NCBI GenBank assembly: GCA_023424015.1
Contig: JAFAEM010000048.1
Span: 109,499-173,498, forward strand
Source: Bacteroidota bacterium
Lineage (GTDB): Bacteria > Bacteroidota > Bacteroidia > Chitinophagales > Chitinophagaceae
Direction of reading: 5' to 3'
Length of the DNA: 64,000 nt
The position numbers were made by a program, and so were the translations under genes. Of the stretch, positions 1-8,854 are shown in pieces; within the stretch, counting starts at the first letter, position 1, and every line of letters begins with the position of its first letter. The notes below the pieces were generated by a model. The model saw nothing but the letters and a program-made list of their open reading frames with translations, was not told the origin of the DNA and searched no databases.

Positions 1-941
1 ACGATATCTTCTATATCAAAAATAAACTGCTGGATATGTTATGGCAAATGTCTGCCGTAACCCTGGCAGCTCAAATTCTTACTACACCTGTCAGCATTTA
101 TCATTTCCACCAGTTTCCCATACTTTTTCTGTTTACGAACTTTATTGCAGTACCTCTATCAAGTGTTATTCTGTTAGCCGAAATACTTTTGTGTGCCGTT
201 TCCTTTTTTCCCTGGTTGTCTCTCCAGCTTGGCGCATTGATCGGTTGGTTGATCCGCCATATGAATAATTATATTGAAAAAACAGAGGGCATTAGCTTTT
301 CACTATGGCAGGGATTACAAATAAATCTTTTGCAGGTGATCATACTGTACCTGTTTATCGCGGGGTGCAGTTATTGGTTACTCGAAAAATCAAAAAAGGG
401 CCTTACAACAACCATGCTGGCGCTTACGGCCTTCTTTGTACTCAGAGGATATTCTTTCTGGCGGGCATCTACCCAGCAAAAGCTCATCGTCTATAATGTC
501 TCCAATTACAAGGCTATCGATCTCGTAGATGGCCGCAAACTGGTATTCAGGGGCGATCCCGAACTTCAAAAAGATGAATTTTTACACAATTTCCACCTGA
601 AATCATCCAGAACACGCCACCGAATACAACCTGCTGAAAAAACCAATCGCATCCTCGAAAAAGACTGCTTTGTCCGGCTGGGAGGCAGGACAATCATGTT
701 GTTAGATTCCACGATTTATTTTTCATCCCCGCAACCCATAACGATCGATGTTCTCGTGTTATCAAAAAATCCGGATCTGCGATTCTCTCAGCTCATCAAT
801 ACCTTCGGAATCAGGCGGGTCGTTTTTGATGGCTCTGTGCCCGCCTGGAAATTAAGAAATTGGAAAAAGGACTGCGACTTACTACTTATCCCCTATCATG
901 ACGTGAGGGAAAAAGGAGCTTTTGTGATGAACCTGAATTAA
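1..941 (+). CDS. comEC: ComEC/Rec2 family DNA-uptake channel protein, C-terminal part
   Basis: This is the 3' end of a gene that begins before the window; the frame is open from base 3. The first ~130 residues are hydrophobic membrane segments with the ComEC-type stretch AAQILTTPVSIYHFHQFP, which belongs to the Competence domain that forms the inner-membrane channel for single-stranded DNA in transformation. The remaining ~160 residues look like a beta-rich metallo-beta-lactamase-like domain (LVLSKNPDL..., VVFDGSVPAW, LLLIPYHDV) but I see no HxHxDH metal motif. A catalytically degenerate C-terminal domain is my inference. The purH promoter overlaps its 3' end. Family assignment is fairly sure; a role in natural transformation of this strain is not shown. 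Confidence 0.8.
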   Translation, partial: DIFYIKNKLLDMLWQMSAVTLAAQILTTPVSIYHFHQFPILFLFTNFIAVPLSSVILLAEILLCAVSFFPWLSLQLGALIGWLIRHMNNYIEKTEGISFSLWQGLQINLLQVIILYLFIAGCSYWLLEKSKKGLTTTMLALTAFFVLRGYSFWRASTQQKLIVYNVSNYKAIDLVDGRKLVFRGDPELQKDEFLHNFHLKSSRTRHRIQPAEKTNRILEKDCFVRLGGRTIMLLDSTIYFSSPQPITIDVLVLSKNPDLRFSQLINTFGIRRVVFDGSVPAWKLRNWKKDCDLLLIPYHDVREKGAFVMNLN

Positions 942-951
942 GTTAGTTTTG
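921..951 (+). promoter_or_regulatory. purH promoter, Bacteroidota consensus
   Basis: TTTG at 921-924, exactly 19 bases, then TAGTTTTG at 944-951. This matches both elements of the known Bacteroidota sigma-ABfr consensus (TTTG-N19-TANNTTTG) without a mismatch. The expected transcript start is near 957, giving purH a leader of about 60 nt. The promoter lies within and just after the last codons of comEC. Confidence 0.75.
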
Positions 952-965
952 CGGCTCCAAACGAG

Positions 966-997
966 GCATGCCATCCCACACCATCGGGGTGGCATGC
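966..997 (+). promoter_or_regulatory. Stem-loop in the purH 5' leader
   Basis: Bases 966-977 and 986-997 form a 12-pair stem (one position is a G-U pair in RNA) with an 8-base loop. It starts about 9 nt after the predicted transcript start and ends 18 nt before the purH ATG at 1016. Only a short T run follows (TTTATT), so it could also be a weak comEC terminator. No known purine riboswitch core was recognised. Confidence 0.5.
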
Positions 998-1015
998 TTT
1001 ATTCAACCCGATATT

Positions 1016-2551
1016 ATGACAAAAAAAATTCAATCGGCACTTATATCTGTATTTTATAAGGACGGCCTCGAAAATATCGTTAAGCAACTTACCGACCTTG
1101 GTGTTGTCATTTATTCCACCGGCGGCACCCAGACTTTTATCGAAAACCTTGGCATCAGTGTCGTTCCGGTCGAAAACCTCACAAGCTATCCTTCCATCCT
1201 TGGAGGACGTGTAAAAACATTACATCCCTCTGTTTTTGGGGGTATACTCGGAAAACGCGACGAAGCTACCCATGTGCAGGAGATGAAGCAATTCAACATC
1301 CCCGAGATAGACCTGGTGATCGTGGATCTCTATCCTTTTGAGGAAACCGTCGCCAGCACATCGGATGAAAAAGCCATTATCGAAAAGATCGATATCGGTG
1401 GACCTTCGATGATACGTGGTGCTGCCAAGAACTTTAATGATGTGGTGGTGATCGCGGCAAAAAAAGACTACGGCACACTTGAAAAACTCCTGGAAGAACA
1501 AAAAGGAGAGACCAGTCTCGAACAAAGGAAAACCTTTGCAGCCAAAGCGTTTGAAGTGGTAGCACATTATGATGTAGCTATCGCAAAATATTTTAACCCA
1601 ACTGAATCATTGTATTTCCTCGAGTCTATTCCTGATCCCCGCCCGATGAGATATGGCGAAAATCCACATCAGCCGGGTGTATTTTATGGTCGTTTGGACG
1701 AATTATTCGAGCAACTCAATGGCAAAGAACTTTCATATAACAACCTCGTGGACGTAGATGCCGCAGTACAGTTGATAAGTGAGTTTGGCACTAACGGTGC
1801 GGGATCAAACAAGGAAATAACATTCGCCATCATAAAACACACAAACGTGTGCGGTGTTGCCCAGCGACCATCTGTTAAACAAGGATGGGATGCCGCGCTT
1901 GCCGGCGACCCTGAAAGTGCTTTTGGCGGCGTACTGGTCACCAACGGTGCGGTAGACAAAGCGACAGCTGATGCCATCAACGAGATATTTTTTGAAGTCC
2001 TGATCGCCCCGGCATTTGATGAAGAAGCTTTGTCCGTTTTAAGATCAAAGAAGAACAGGATTCTTTTACAATTAAAATCTCTCCCATCTGGCAGTGAACA
2101 ATATAAATCTGTTCTCAATGGCGTGTTGATCCAGGCTACTGATAGGGGCAATTTCAAAGACTGGGAAGAGGCCGGAGGAAGAACAACCACCCGGGATGAA
2201 AGATCGGATCTTGAATTTGCCAATATCGTGTGCAAACATTTAAAATCAAACGCGATCGCCCTGGTAAAAAATAAACAACTTGTCGGGAAGGGCTGCGGAC
2301 AAACCAGTCGTATCGATTCATTAAGACAGGCAGTGGAAAAAGCAAAGCAATTTAATTTTGATCTGAATGGCGCCGTTATGGCGAGTGATGCGTTTTTCCC
2401 TTTTAATGATTGTGTACAATTAGGTCATCAGGCCGGTATCGAGGCGTTTATCCAGCCTGGAGGTTCTATTCGCGACAAAGATTCAATTGAATATTGCAAG
2501 CAACATAATCTGGCGATGGTAATTACCGGTATGAGGCATTTTAAGCATTGA
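1016..2551 (+). CDS. purH: Bifunctional AICAR formyltransferase / IMP cyclohydrolase
   Basis: PurH catalyses the last two steps of de novo purine synthesis: formylation of AICAR by 10-formyl-THF, then ring closure to IMP, in the cytosol. The N-terminal MGS-like cyclohydrolase domain (ALISVFYKDGLENI, STGGTQTFIE, GGRVKTLHP) is followed by the AICARFT domain (MRYGENPHQPGVFYG, IIKHTNVCG, ESAFGGV, and the C-terminal IQPGGSIRDKDSI). The protein is 511 aa, normal for the family. I chose ATG 1016 (MTKKIQSALISV) because an in-frame ATG at 968 lies inside the leader stem-loop and would add 16 residues with no family similarity. It has its own promoter at 921-951 and is followed at once by a seven-base repeat array. 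Confidence 0.96.
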   Translation: MTKKIQSALISVFYKDGLENIVKQLTDLGVVIYSTGGTQTFIENLGISVVPVENLTSYPSILGGRVKTLHPSVFGGILGKRDEATHVQEMKQFNIPEIDLVIVDLYPFEETVASTSDEKAIIEKIDIGGPSMIRGAAKNFNDVVVIAAKKDYGTLEKLLEEQKGETSLEQRKTFAAKAFEVVAHYDVAIAKYFNPTESLYFLESIPDPRPMRYGENPHQPGVFYGRLDELFEQLNGKELSYNNLVDVDAAVQLISEFGTNGAGSNKEITFAIIKHTNVCGVAQRPSVKQGWDAALAGDPESAFGGVLVTNGAVDKATADAINEIFFEVLIAPAFDEEALSVLRSKKNRILLQLKSLPSGSEQYKSVLNGVLIQATDRGNFKDWEEAGGRTTTRDERSDLEFANIVCKHLKSNAIALVKNKQLVGKGCGQTSRIDSLRQAVEKAKQFNFDLNGAVMASDAFFPFNDCVQLGHQAGIEAFIQPGGSIRDKDSIEYCKQHNLAMVITGMRHFKH

Positions 2552-2555
2552 GGGC

Positions 2556-2625
2556 TGGATACTGGATACTGGATACTGGATGCTGGATACTGGATACTGG
2601 ATGCTGGATGTGAGATACTAGATGA
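2556..2625. repeat. Heptanucleotide tandem array (TGGATAC family)
   Basis: Ten consecutive 7-base units, TGGATAC with TGGATGC variants and degeneration at the right end, starting 4 bases after the purH stop codon. The same unit recurs at 61794, 63744 and 63936. The 7-base period is not a multiple of three, and reading frames through it (for example repeated SSIQYP on the minus strand) are repeat artefacts. Confidence 0.9.
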
Positions 2626-2730
2626 AAGACAATGGCCTTTATCGACTTTAATAAGATCATTATTAAACCCGCGGGTAAATCTCTGCGCAACTTTGCTGTG
2701 TTCAACCCGCTCACGATCCATAAAAAAGGA

Positions 2731-3639
2731 GTGAGAGCCAAAGCAGTTTTTTGCCTGGCGCTGGTTTGCTTTTTCTGGGGCACCACCTGGATTGCGTCAA
2801 AAGAAGGCGTGCGATATATGCCACCCCTGCAGATGGCCGGCATCCGGCAGCTACTCGGCGGACTTTGTTACGTACTATTTTTTGTTGCGAAGGGTGAAAA
2901 ATGGCCGGGACGCAGGGAATGGCAATCCATTATCATACTAAGTTTTCTAAACTTTATAATTGCAAACGGCCTCAGCACATGGGGACTCAAATACATTTCC
3001 GCTGGACTGGGTGCCATCATCGGCGCAATCTTTCCTTTATGGCTGGTGGTGATCGGGCTTTTTTCAGCGAAAACAAAAATGCCCAGGCTGGCGATAATGG
3101 GATTGCTGTTAGGGTTTGGCGGAGTGTGTATCATCTTCTATGAGCACCTGCAGGATTTTTTCATCGCCGACTTTCGGTTTGGTATTTTCCTTTCCCTGCT
3201 TGCTACCTGGGGCTGGGCATTTGGCACCATCTATACAAAAAAATACGCGGCCAAATTCAACCCATATTTCAGCATCGGCTTGCAAATGGTGATATCCGGT
3301 ATTGCTTTGTCCATCACCTCTTATAATTCCGGGAATGCGGTGTCAGTGGTAAATATTCCCTGGCAATCCTGGGCGGCGATAGCATACCTGGTGATATTTG
3401 GTTCTGTAGTTTCCTTTATTGCTTACCTCTACGCATTGCAGAATCTCTCCACAGAACAGGCCTCGCTTTATGCCTATGTTAACCCGATTGTGGCGGTACT
3501 GCTCGGCTGGCTGATATTTTCTGAAAGCCTGACCATTTTTATCGCGGTGGGAGGATTGGTGACACTGGCAGGTGTATACCTGGTCAACAAAGCCTATAAA
3601 GTATCGGCAACGACAATACCCGAAACAGAAGGTTTGTAA
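2731..3639 (+). CDS. EamA/DMT-family inner-membrane transporter
   Basis: Ten predicted membrane helices in two EamA repeats. The first begins AVFCLALVCFFWGTTW, and the second includes LSLLATWGWAFGTIYTKK and later GSVVSFIAYLYALQNLS. EamA proteins are drug/metabolite exporters or permeases; the substrate cannot be told. I prefer GTG 2731 (MRAKAVFCL...), because members normally start a few residues before this helix; the frame also has an ATG at 2632 that would add 33 polar residues and is the alternative start. The gene is convergent with, and 10 bases from, the deacetylase. About 300 residues is standard for the family. Confidence 0.85.
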   Translation: MRAKAVFCLALVCFFWGTTWIASKEGVRYMPPLQMAGIRQLLGGLCYVLFFVAKGEKWPGRREWQSIIILSFLNFIIANGLSTWGLKYISAGLGAIIGAIFPLWLVVIGLFSAKTKMPRLAIMGLLLGFGGVCIIFYEHLQDFFIADFRFGIFLSLLATWGWAFGTIYTKKYAAKFNPYFSIGLQMVISGIALSITSYNSGNAVSVVNIPWQSWAAIAYLVIFGSVVSFIAYLYALQNLSTEQASLYAYVNPIVAVLLGWLIFSESLTIFIAVGGLVTLAGVYLVNKAYKVSATTIPETEGL

Positions 3640-3649
3640 TAAGGGAGAC

Positions 3650-4957
3650 CTATACTTTTTCAGCGGTTTCCCTGATAAACTCTTCGTACACCTGCTTCCA
3701 TTCCCCGAACACTTTTTCGCTACCCAGGAAATGATTATGCCAGATCGTGATTAGCATTCCCCCTACTGATTTCACAACTTTACGATATTCCCTCATTTCC
3801 TCAAGCGCCTGTTGGGCTGTAAATTTTTGCTCATAGAAAGAATTGGCTTCCATATAACAAAACGGGAATAACATCAGATCCGTTTGCTTTTCCTCCTGCA
3901 GATCATACCAGTAAAAAGGAGTTGTTACGGAAGCGCGAAATCCATTGATACTACCATATCCCATCGAAAAATCATATCGAATACCCACGTCGAGAAGGCG
4001 CCGGTAAGTGTCAGGCAGGTCAACTCTGATATAATGTTGCCTTGACGATAAACAACCCGAACCTGTTATACGCGACAGTGTTTCGATCTCTTTTTTTAAT
4101 AACTCATATTCATCACCACTTCGCCATGATGGGTGTAGTCCAATCGGGTACCTGATAAAGTGGTCCCTGATCAATTGCTGAAGTTCCGTCCGGTTGGGAG
4201 ATATATTCCTGTCATACTTTCCCTTTTTGTCAGCAACAAGAAAAAAATAATACGGCTTCAGCTTGTAGTTTTCATGCAACTTGTTCAACCATCCATAACA
4301 ATCATATGGATCCCTGCTCTTCTTTCTTAATACACGCATACGTTCGGCATTTTGCTTCCAATCCCCGCGAAACGCGGATTTCAAAAAACCGCCGAGGTTG
4401 CGCTGCCATCCTTTACTTTTATAAGACCATGCAATATCAATATCGTAAGTGGGAACAAACGTAAAAGCCTGGGTCGGTGTGCTGAAGGATGAAACCCTGT
4501 CACGAAAGGCGGATTTAAAATCGTTCCACCAGATATTTACCAGGGGGGTCCCCAGGAATTTTTCCCTGTATGAAATTGAATTCTCATGAGCATACCGGCC
4601 ATACATATCTTTGCTATGTGGCAGATATTCTTCATAACGGGTGAGCAGGTAAAAACTGGCAGCAAATATATCGAAGGGCCAGTCACCTTCGGTGCTGAAA
4701 AAAAACTTGCGGCCATCCTTTTCCGAGCATTGAATTTGCTGTGGCGTAACAGTCGTTTCAAATAATAAGCTGTGAGGCTTTATCCAGCATTCGTCATCAG
4801 AAATTCTCAGCGGGCTATAATTTATTTTCCCTGAACCGGATGCGAGGTACTGGTTTTTGTCGGTGCTAAGTTCGAAAGACTTCCCTGCAATCAGCTTTCC
4901 GGCAAATTCAGCAATATACTGCAGGCGCGGGCTTATGTTTTCAGTATAGATCAGCAC
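3650..4957 (-). CDS. Polysaccharide deacetylase family protein
   Basis: 435 aa, no signal peptide. The N-terminal ~140 residues resemble the domain found ahead of deacetylase-like domains in Bacteroidota (FDIFAASFYLLTRYEEYLP). The C-terminal part holds a NodB-like catalytic fold: FVPTYDIDIAW carries the paired aspartates, GLHPSWRSG a likely metal-binding histidine, and MLITIWHNHFLG the terminal motif. Such enzymes remove acetyl groups from N-acetylated sugars; the substrate is unknown. It follows lutB by 7 bases and is probably co-transcribed, although there is no obvious metabolic link. Activity is inferred from the family. Confidence 0.8.
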   Translation of the reverse strand: MLIYTENISPRLQYIAEFAGKLIAGKSFELSTDKNQYLASGSGKINYSPLRISDDECWIKPHSLLFETTVTPQQIQCSEKDGRKFFFSTEGDWPFDIFAASFYLLTRYEEYLPHSKDMYGRYAHENSISYREKFLGTPLVNIWWNDFKSAFRDRVSSFSTPTQAFTFVPTYDIDIAWSYKSKGWQRNLGGFLKSAFRGDWKQNAERMRVLRKKSRDPYDCYGWLNKLHENYKLKPYYFFLVADKKGKYDRNISPNRTELQQLIRDHFIRYPIGLHPSWRSGDEYELLKKEIETLSRITGSGCLSSRQHYIRVDLPDTYRRLLDVGIRYDFSMGYGSINGFRASVTTPFYWYDLQEEKQTDLMLFPFCYMEANSFYEQKFTAQQALEEMREYRKVVKSVGGMLITIWHNHFLGSEKVFGEWKQVYEEFIRETAEKV

Positions 4958-4964
4958 GGGTAAT

Positions 4965-6341
4965 CTATTTTCCTTTTTTCTCCTTCCACTGCTGGTTGAA
5001 AGATTTTTTGGGGAAGCTCAGTTTGCCGCGATGCTCTGACCAGGATTTTCCAATCAGGTTAACCATCCTGGTCTTCATCCCGCCATTAGCCATATTCATC
5101 CAGCCTCGTTTAAGCATCGCAATCTTCCACATTTTCCAGGCCATTTTTTCTGAAAACGGTGCCAGCCCTTTTTCAGCTGCGGCATGGCGGTTCTCCAAAA
5201 GCAGCTCATGCAGGTTTATCTTCACCGCGCATACCTCGGTACAGTTTCCACAAAGCGATGAAGCATGACTGAGGTGCTTCCACTCACCAAGATCTTTTAG
5301 GTTTGGCGTGATCACCGAACCAATGGGACCACTGTACGTGGAAGCATATGTATGTCCACCAATGTTTTTATAAACCGGGCAGGCATTTAAACAGGCCCCA
5401 CAACGGATACAATACAGGCTTTCCCTTTGCTTTTCATCCGCCAGGATTTTGGTTCGACCATTATCCAGCAGGATCACGTACATCTCATCGGGACCGTCGG
5501 TTTCATTGGCTTGCCGGGGACCTGTGAAGACGGTATTATAAGATGTGATCTTCTGACCCGTGCCAAAAGTGGCTAATAAAGGCCAGAACAACGACAGGTC
5601 AGTGAGCGTTGGGATCACTTTTTCGATACCCACAATCACAATATGAGTGCGGGGCATAGAGGAACTCAGTCTGCCGTTGCCTTCATTCTCGGTAACGGCG
5701 ATACCCCCGATATCTGCAATGATAAAATTGGCGCCTGTGATCCCAATCTCCGCGTTGCGATATTTCTCTCTAAGTACTTCTCTTGCCACAAGGGTCAGTT
5801 GCTCGGGGGTCAGCTTCGGATCTGTACCCAGTTTTTCTGCAAATAGCTTCGCTATATCCTCCTTACTCTTGTGCATAGCCGGAGTTACGATATGGTAAGG
5901 TGGTTCGCCGTCGAGTTGCTGGATATATTCGCCGAGATCAGTTTCAATACTTTCAATACCGATCTTTTCGAGAAATGCGTTCAGGTGAATCTCTTCCGTC
6001 ACCATACTTTTACTTTTCACCAGCGACTTACATTGCTTCTCCTCGCAAATTCTTTTTACAATGTCAAGTGCTTGTTCCGCATCCTCGGCCCATTCCACCC
6101 TCGTTCCGCGGCTGCTGATGGCAGCTTCAAATGTTTCAAGCTGGGAATCGAGATTTTCTATAGCCCGCCATTTTGCATTCTTGGCTCGTTCACGGGCTAC
6201 AGTTAACTCGGCAAACTGTAGCTTGCCCTGTGGTACTGCCGCATTGTATTTGCCAATATTAAAGTTGATGGTCTTGCGATGAGCGAGGTCGGCTGCTTTT
6301 TCCCTGCTTTTGGCATTAAACGCTTCAGCTGTTTCTTTCAC
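4965..6341 (-). CDS. lutB: LutB/LldF-type iron-sulfur lactate oxidation protein
   Basis: 458 aa. An LUD domain occupies about residues 70-300 (LVKSKSMVTEEIHLN, ANFIIADIGGIAVTENEGNG), followed by two [4Fe-4S] motifs, CIRCGACLNACPVY and CGNCTEVCAVKINLHELL. LutB is one part of the LutABC complex that oxidises L-lactate to pyruvate, passing electrons through its clusters. Partners LutA (cysteine-rich CCG protein) and LutC are not in the window, so they must be elsewhere if the complex exists. It starts 5 bases after the DUF3109 gene, in a leftward operon. Confidence 0.88.
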   Translation of the reverse strand: MKETAEAFNAKSREKAADLAHRKTINFNIGKYNAAVPQGKLQFAELTVARERAKNAKWRAIENLDSQLETFEAAISSRGTRVEWAEDAEQALDIVKRICEEKQCKSLVKSKSMVTEEIHLNAFLEKIGIESIETDLGEYIQQLDGEPPYHIVTPAMHKSKEDIAKLFAEKLGTDPKLTPEQLTLVAREVLREKYRNAEIGITGANFIIADIGGIAVTENEGNGRLSSSMPRTHIVIVGIEKVIPTLTDLSLFWPLLATFGTGQKITSYNTVFTGPRQANETDGPDEMYVILLDNGRTKILADEKQRESLYCIRCGACLNACPVYKNIGGHTYASTYSGPIGSVITPNLKDLGEWKHLSHASSLCGNCTEVCAVKINLHELLLENRHAAAEKGLAPFSEKMAWKMWKIAMLKRGWMNMANGGMKTRMVNLIGKSWSEHRGKLSFPKKSFNQQWKEKKGK

Positions 6342-6346
6342 CAGAG

Positions 6347-6943
6347 TTATTTTTCCGTTTCAGTATAATATTCCTTGGCAACTGTATCCAGCGCCTCATA
6401 AAATTCTTTCCCGAATTTACGTATCAATGGCTCCTTTAAAAACTTATAAACCGGAATTTTCAGGTTTTCACCGAGCGCGCAGGCAGGCTGGCACATCTTT
6501 TCCCTTGGCGAATAATTTACCCTTGTATAGTCGCCGTGCTTGCCGGCTTTCGCAATGATGGGATAAAGATGACAACTAATGGGCTTTTTCCAGGCAATTT
6601 TTCCATCGTAGTAAGCCTGTTCGAAGGCACATTTGATCAAGCCGTTGGGCTCACGGTAGCCATATACGCAAATTTCATTGTCACTCGGTAATACAGGAGT
6701 TACCCATCCAAATTCCTTGTCGTAGACATGATGCCCGACTCTTTCTATTTCTTCGATCGCGGGACGTGTCAGGTAGGGTTTAACCTGCTCGTATACATCC
6801 GCAATGATCTTCAACTCCGTGTTGTCGAGCGGGGCACCGGCATCACCATCCTCGCAACACCCCCCCTTGCATTTACCGAGGTCACAGACAAATTGCTTTT
6901 CCACCACATCCTCACTGATCAATACATTATCTATAACTATCAC
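6347..6943 (-). CDS. DUF3109 family cysteine-rich protein
   Basis: 198 aa from the GTG at 6943. The N-terminal motif CDLGKCKGGCC and further cysteines (ICVYGYREPNGLIKC, CHLYPI, MCQPACALG) mark the DUF3109 family, widespread in Bacteroidota, which may bind a metal or iron-sulfur cluster; no function is established. The frame is open to a TTG at 6961, but that codon lies inside the promoter element at 6959-6966. The family consensus begins MIVIDNVLIS, which matches VIVIDNVLIS at the GTG. It is probably the first gene of the operon with lutB and the deacetylase. Confidence 0.82.
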   Translation of the reverse strand: MIVIDNVLISEDVVEKQFVCDLGKCKGGCCEDGDAGAPLDNTELKIIADVYEQVKPYLTRPAIEEIERVGHHVYDKEFGWVTPVLPSDNEICVYGYREPNGLIKCAFEQAYYDGKIAWKKPISCHLYPIIAKAGKHGDYTRVNYSPREKMCQPACALGENLKIPVYKFLKEPLIRKFGKEFYEALDTVAKEYYTETEK

Positions 6944-6958
6944 AGAACAGTTTTGGCG

Positions 6959-6966
6959 CAAAGGTA
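6959..6966 (-). promoter_or_regulatory. -7 element upstream of DUF3109/lutB operon
   Basis: TACCTTTG on the minus strand, a full match to TANNTTTG. No good TTTG partner was seen at the -33 position. It excludes the upstream TTG as the start of the following gene and leaves a leader of only about 10 nt before GTG 6943. Confidence 0.5.
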
Positions 6967-6977
6967 CAACCTGCCCA

Positions 6978-8762
6978 TCAAGCTGTAGGCTTTTTTCTTC
7001 GTATCACCCTATCTAGCAGTCCTTTGCCGGTGGCGGTTAAGCGATTATGGGATGTCAGGTAATGGATCACTTTATGCTCTAGCCAGTGATGGGCCGGCAA
7101 TAGCACCGCTGCCAGCAGGATCATGAAGAGAAGGTCTTTCCAGGGTTCACCCTGTGTTACGGAATAGATATTCTTTTTAAATATCAGGAAGATGAACTCA
7201 AAAAACATCAGGAATGCGAAAAAGCCGATCATCCTGATCGTTGTCTTCGAAACTTTGAACATTCCCATCATCACCATCAGAATAAAGAGCCCGGCAATAC
7301 CGATAGTAATAAGAAGATACTGGATATTGTCCCGCTTTCTTTTCTGCTCCAGTTTCTCCCTGGCAATACGCTCCTGACGTTGCTGCTCGTCAGCTACTTC
7401 TACCTGCATCAGGTCTCGTTCCTTTCCAAGCTTATCGAGACTGTCTTTATACTGGTAATTCAGGGATGAATAGTACAGGGCTTGTCTGTAATCACCTTGT
7501 ATTCGGTAGAGCGAATCCAATTGTATGGACACTTCACTCATTTGCTCAAGGCGTCCGATCTCATCGGCGAGTTGTTTGGCTTTATTAAAATACCCGATCG
7601 CCTTATCATATTCGCCTGTCATTTTGTAAAGCATTCCCAATTGGTAATTATATCCTAGTTTATTCCCGCTATTAACGTCTTTCTCAAAAAACGGCGCAAC
7701 CTTATTATAGTAATACCGGGCCGAATCATATTTTCCCAGCCTCGAATAAATATATCCATACGACTGGTCAACGAAATGACCGAAGTTGAGTGAAGTGAGA
7801 TAATTTTTTAGCTGTGGCTTTGAATCAAAATAGGCGAGGGCTTTTTGAGGTTGATCCGCCGACAGATAGTTGTTGATAATGCTACGGTATGACAGGGCTT
7901 TGATTGGTTCAAACTTCAACGAGTCGGCAACGGCCAGCGATCGTTCATAATAATGCGTGGCCATTTCATAGTTCTTTTTAAATCCGTACAGGTCGCCGAT
8001 ACGCACAAGATCCTGAACCTTATTATAAGGCGACTGCCCGGACTTAATCTGGTCAGCCAATTTAAGAGCCATCGCCTGGTAATCGATAGCCTTGTCGTAG
8101 TCGCTGATACCAGCATAAAAAGACGACAACCTGATATAAGTGATCCTTAGCAGGGAATTATTTCTTAATTCTTCTGACAAACGAAGCGCGGTCATATAGT
8201 TCCGCAGCGAAAGAAGTTTCTCATTCTTGACGAGGTACACTGTACCAAATTCAAGATGTACCCTTGCGAAAATACTATCCTGCTTAAGTGTTGCTGCATA
8301 AGAATATGCCTGGTTGCAATAATCAAGCGCTTTCCCGGCATCCGGAATATATCGGGACACCTCTGAAAGTAACAGATAAGCCTTAATCATTTCAGCTTCC
8401 AGCCTGTTTTGGCGGGCCAATTCGAGCCCTTTCTTATAATAAGTAATGGCCTTTTGAATATTCTCCGTACGACCAGATAGGTATGAATATCGTTCGCCAT
8501 TGGTAAGCAGGGCATCCACCATCAGTTTCCGGTCACGTGAGGATTCAGCAACTTCGATCATTTGCAGTCCATAGCGCTCTGCTTCTGCCAAATCAATATT
8601 CATCAATGTGCGGGAGAGATAACCCAGTTGCTCTACTTTCTCCTCGTCGGTTTTAGCGTTAGCGACATTCGCTTTCATTGAATCGACGACATACATCCGT
8701 GACTGCGTGAAGCCACATACCGGCACTACGGCCAGTAGCAGGATCGCGATTAGTTTTCTCAT
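6978..8762 (-). CDS. TPR-repeat membrane protein without a kinase domain
   Basis: 594 aa: an N-terminal signal peptide (MRKLIAILLLAVVPVCGFTQ), then about ten tetratricopeptide-like repeats over residues 35-460 (examples: AITYYKKGLELARQ, ATHYYERSLAVAD, YDKAIGYFNKAKQLAD). A charged coiled coil (EVADEQQRQERIAREKLEQK) follows, and at the C-terminus one membrane helix plus two more (MIGFFAFLMFFEFIFLIF, LLFMILLAAVLLPAHHW). The front matches Bacteroidota periplasmic TPR sensor kinases, but after the first helix there is no HisKA, LytTR or HTH domain, only further helices and a basic tail. Function unknown; probably a periplasmic scaffold or sensor. Confidence 0.8.
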   Translation of the reverse strand: MRKLIAILLLAVVPVCGFTQSRMYVVDSMKANVANAKTDEEKVEQLGYLSRTLMNIDLAEAERYGLQMIEVAESSRDRKLMVDALLTNGERYSYLSGRTENIQKAITYYKKGLELARQNRLEAEMIKAYLLLSEVSRYIPDAGKALDYCNQAYSYAATLKQDSIFARVHLEFGTVYLVKNEKLLSLRNYMTALRLSEELRNNSLLRITYIRLSSFYAGISDYDKAIDYQAMALKLADQIKSGQSPYNKVQDLVRIGDLYGFKKNYEMATHYYERSLAVADSLKFEPIKALSYRSIINNYLSADQPQKALAYFDSKPQLKNYLTSLNFGHFVDQSYGYIYSRLGKYDSARYYYNKVAPFFEKDVNSGNKLGYNYQLGMLYKMTGEYDKAIGYFNKAKQLADEIGRLEQMSEVSIQLDSLYRIQGDYRQALYYSSLNYQYKDSLDKLGKERDLMQVEVADEQQRQERIAREKLEQKRKRDNIQYLLITIGIAGLFILMVMMGMFKVSKTTIRMIGFFAFLMFFEFIFLIFKKNIYSVTQGEPWKDLLFMILLAAVLLPAHHWLEHKVIHYLTSHNRLTATGKGLLDRVIRRKKPTA

Positions 8763-8854
8763 TCTTCAATGTAAGATTTTTCCTTAACATTTTTCTAACG
8801 CGGAACTTGTGTGGAGTATCGGGTCAGACGAATCTAAATTGTAAACCAACCGTT

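Noticed and set aside
968..1015. Longer purH start at ATG 968
   Set aside because: The ATG is inside the leader stem-loop and the added residues do not match the family; MTKKIQSAL at 1016 does.
2632..2730. ATG 2632 as start of the EamA transporter
   Set aside because: It would add 33 polar residues before the first helix; kept only as an alternative, since a GTG start at 2731 fits the family better.
2428..2843. Minus-strand reading frames with repeated SSIQYP/SSIQHP
   Set aside because: They are translations of the heptanucleotide array after purH, and similar ones occur at 63618-63983. No start context or family similarity.
8807..8854. Longer start of the DUF2306-like gene at 8807
   Set aside because: The extra residues (MCGVSGQTNLNCKPTV) lie in the intergenic promoter region and precede a good ATG with a basic N-terminus.
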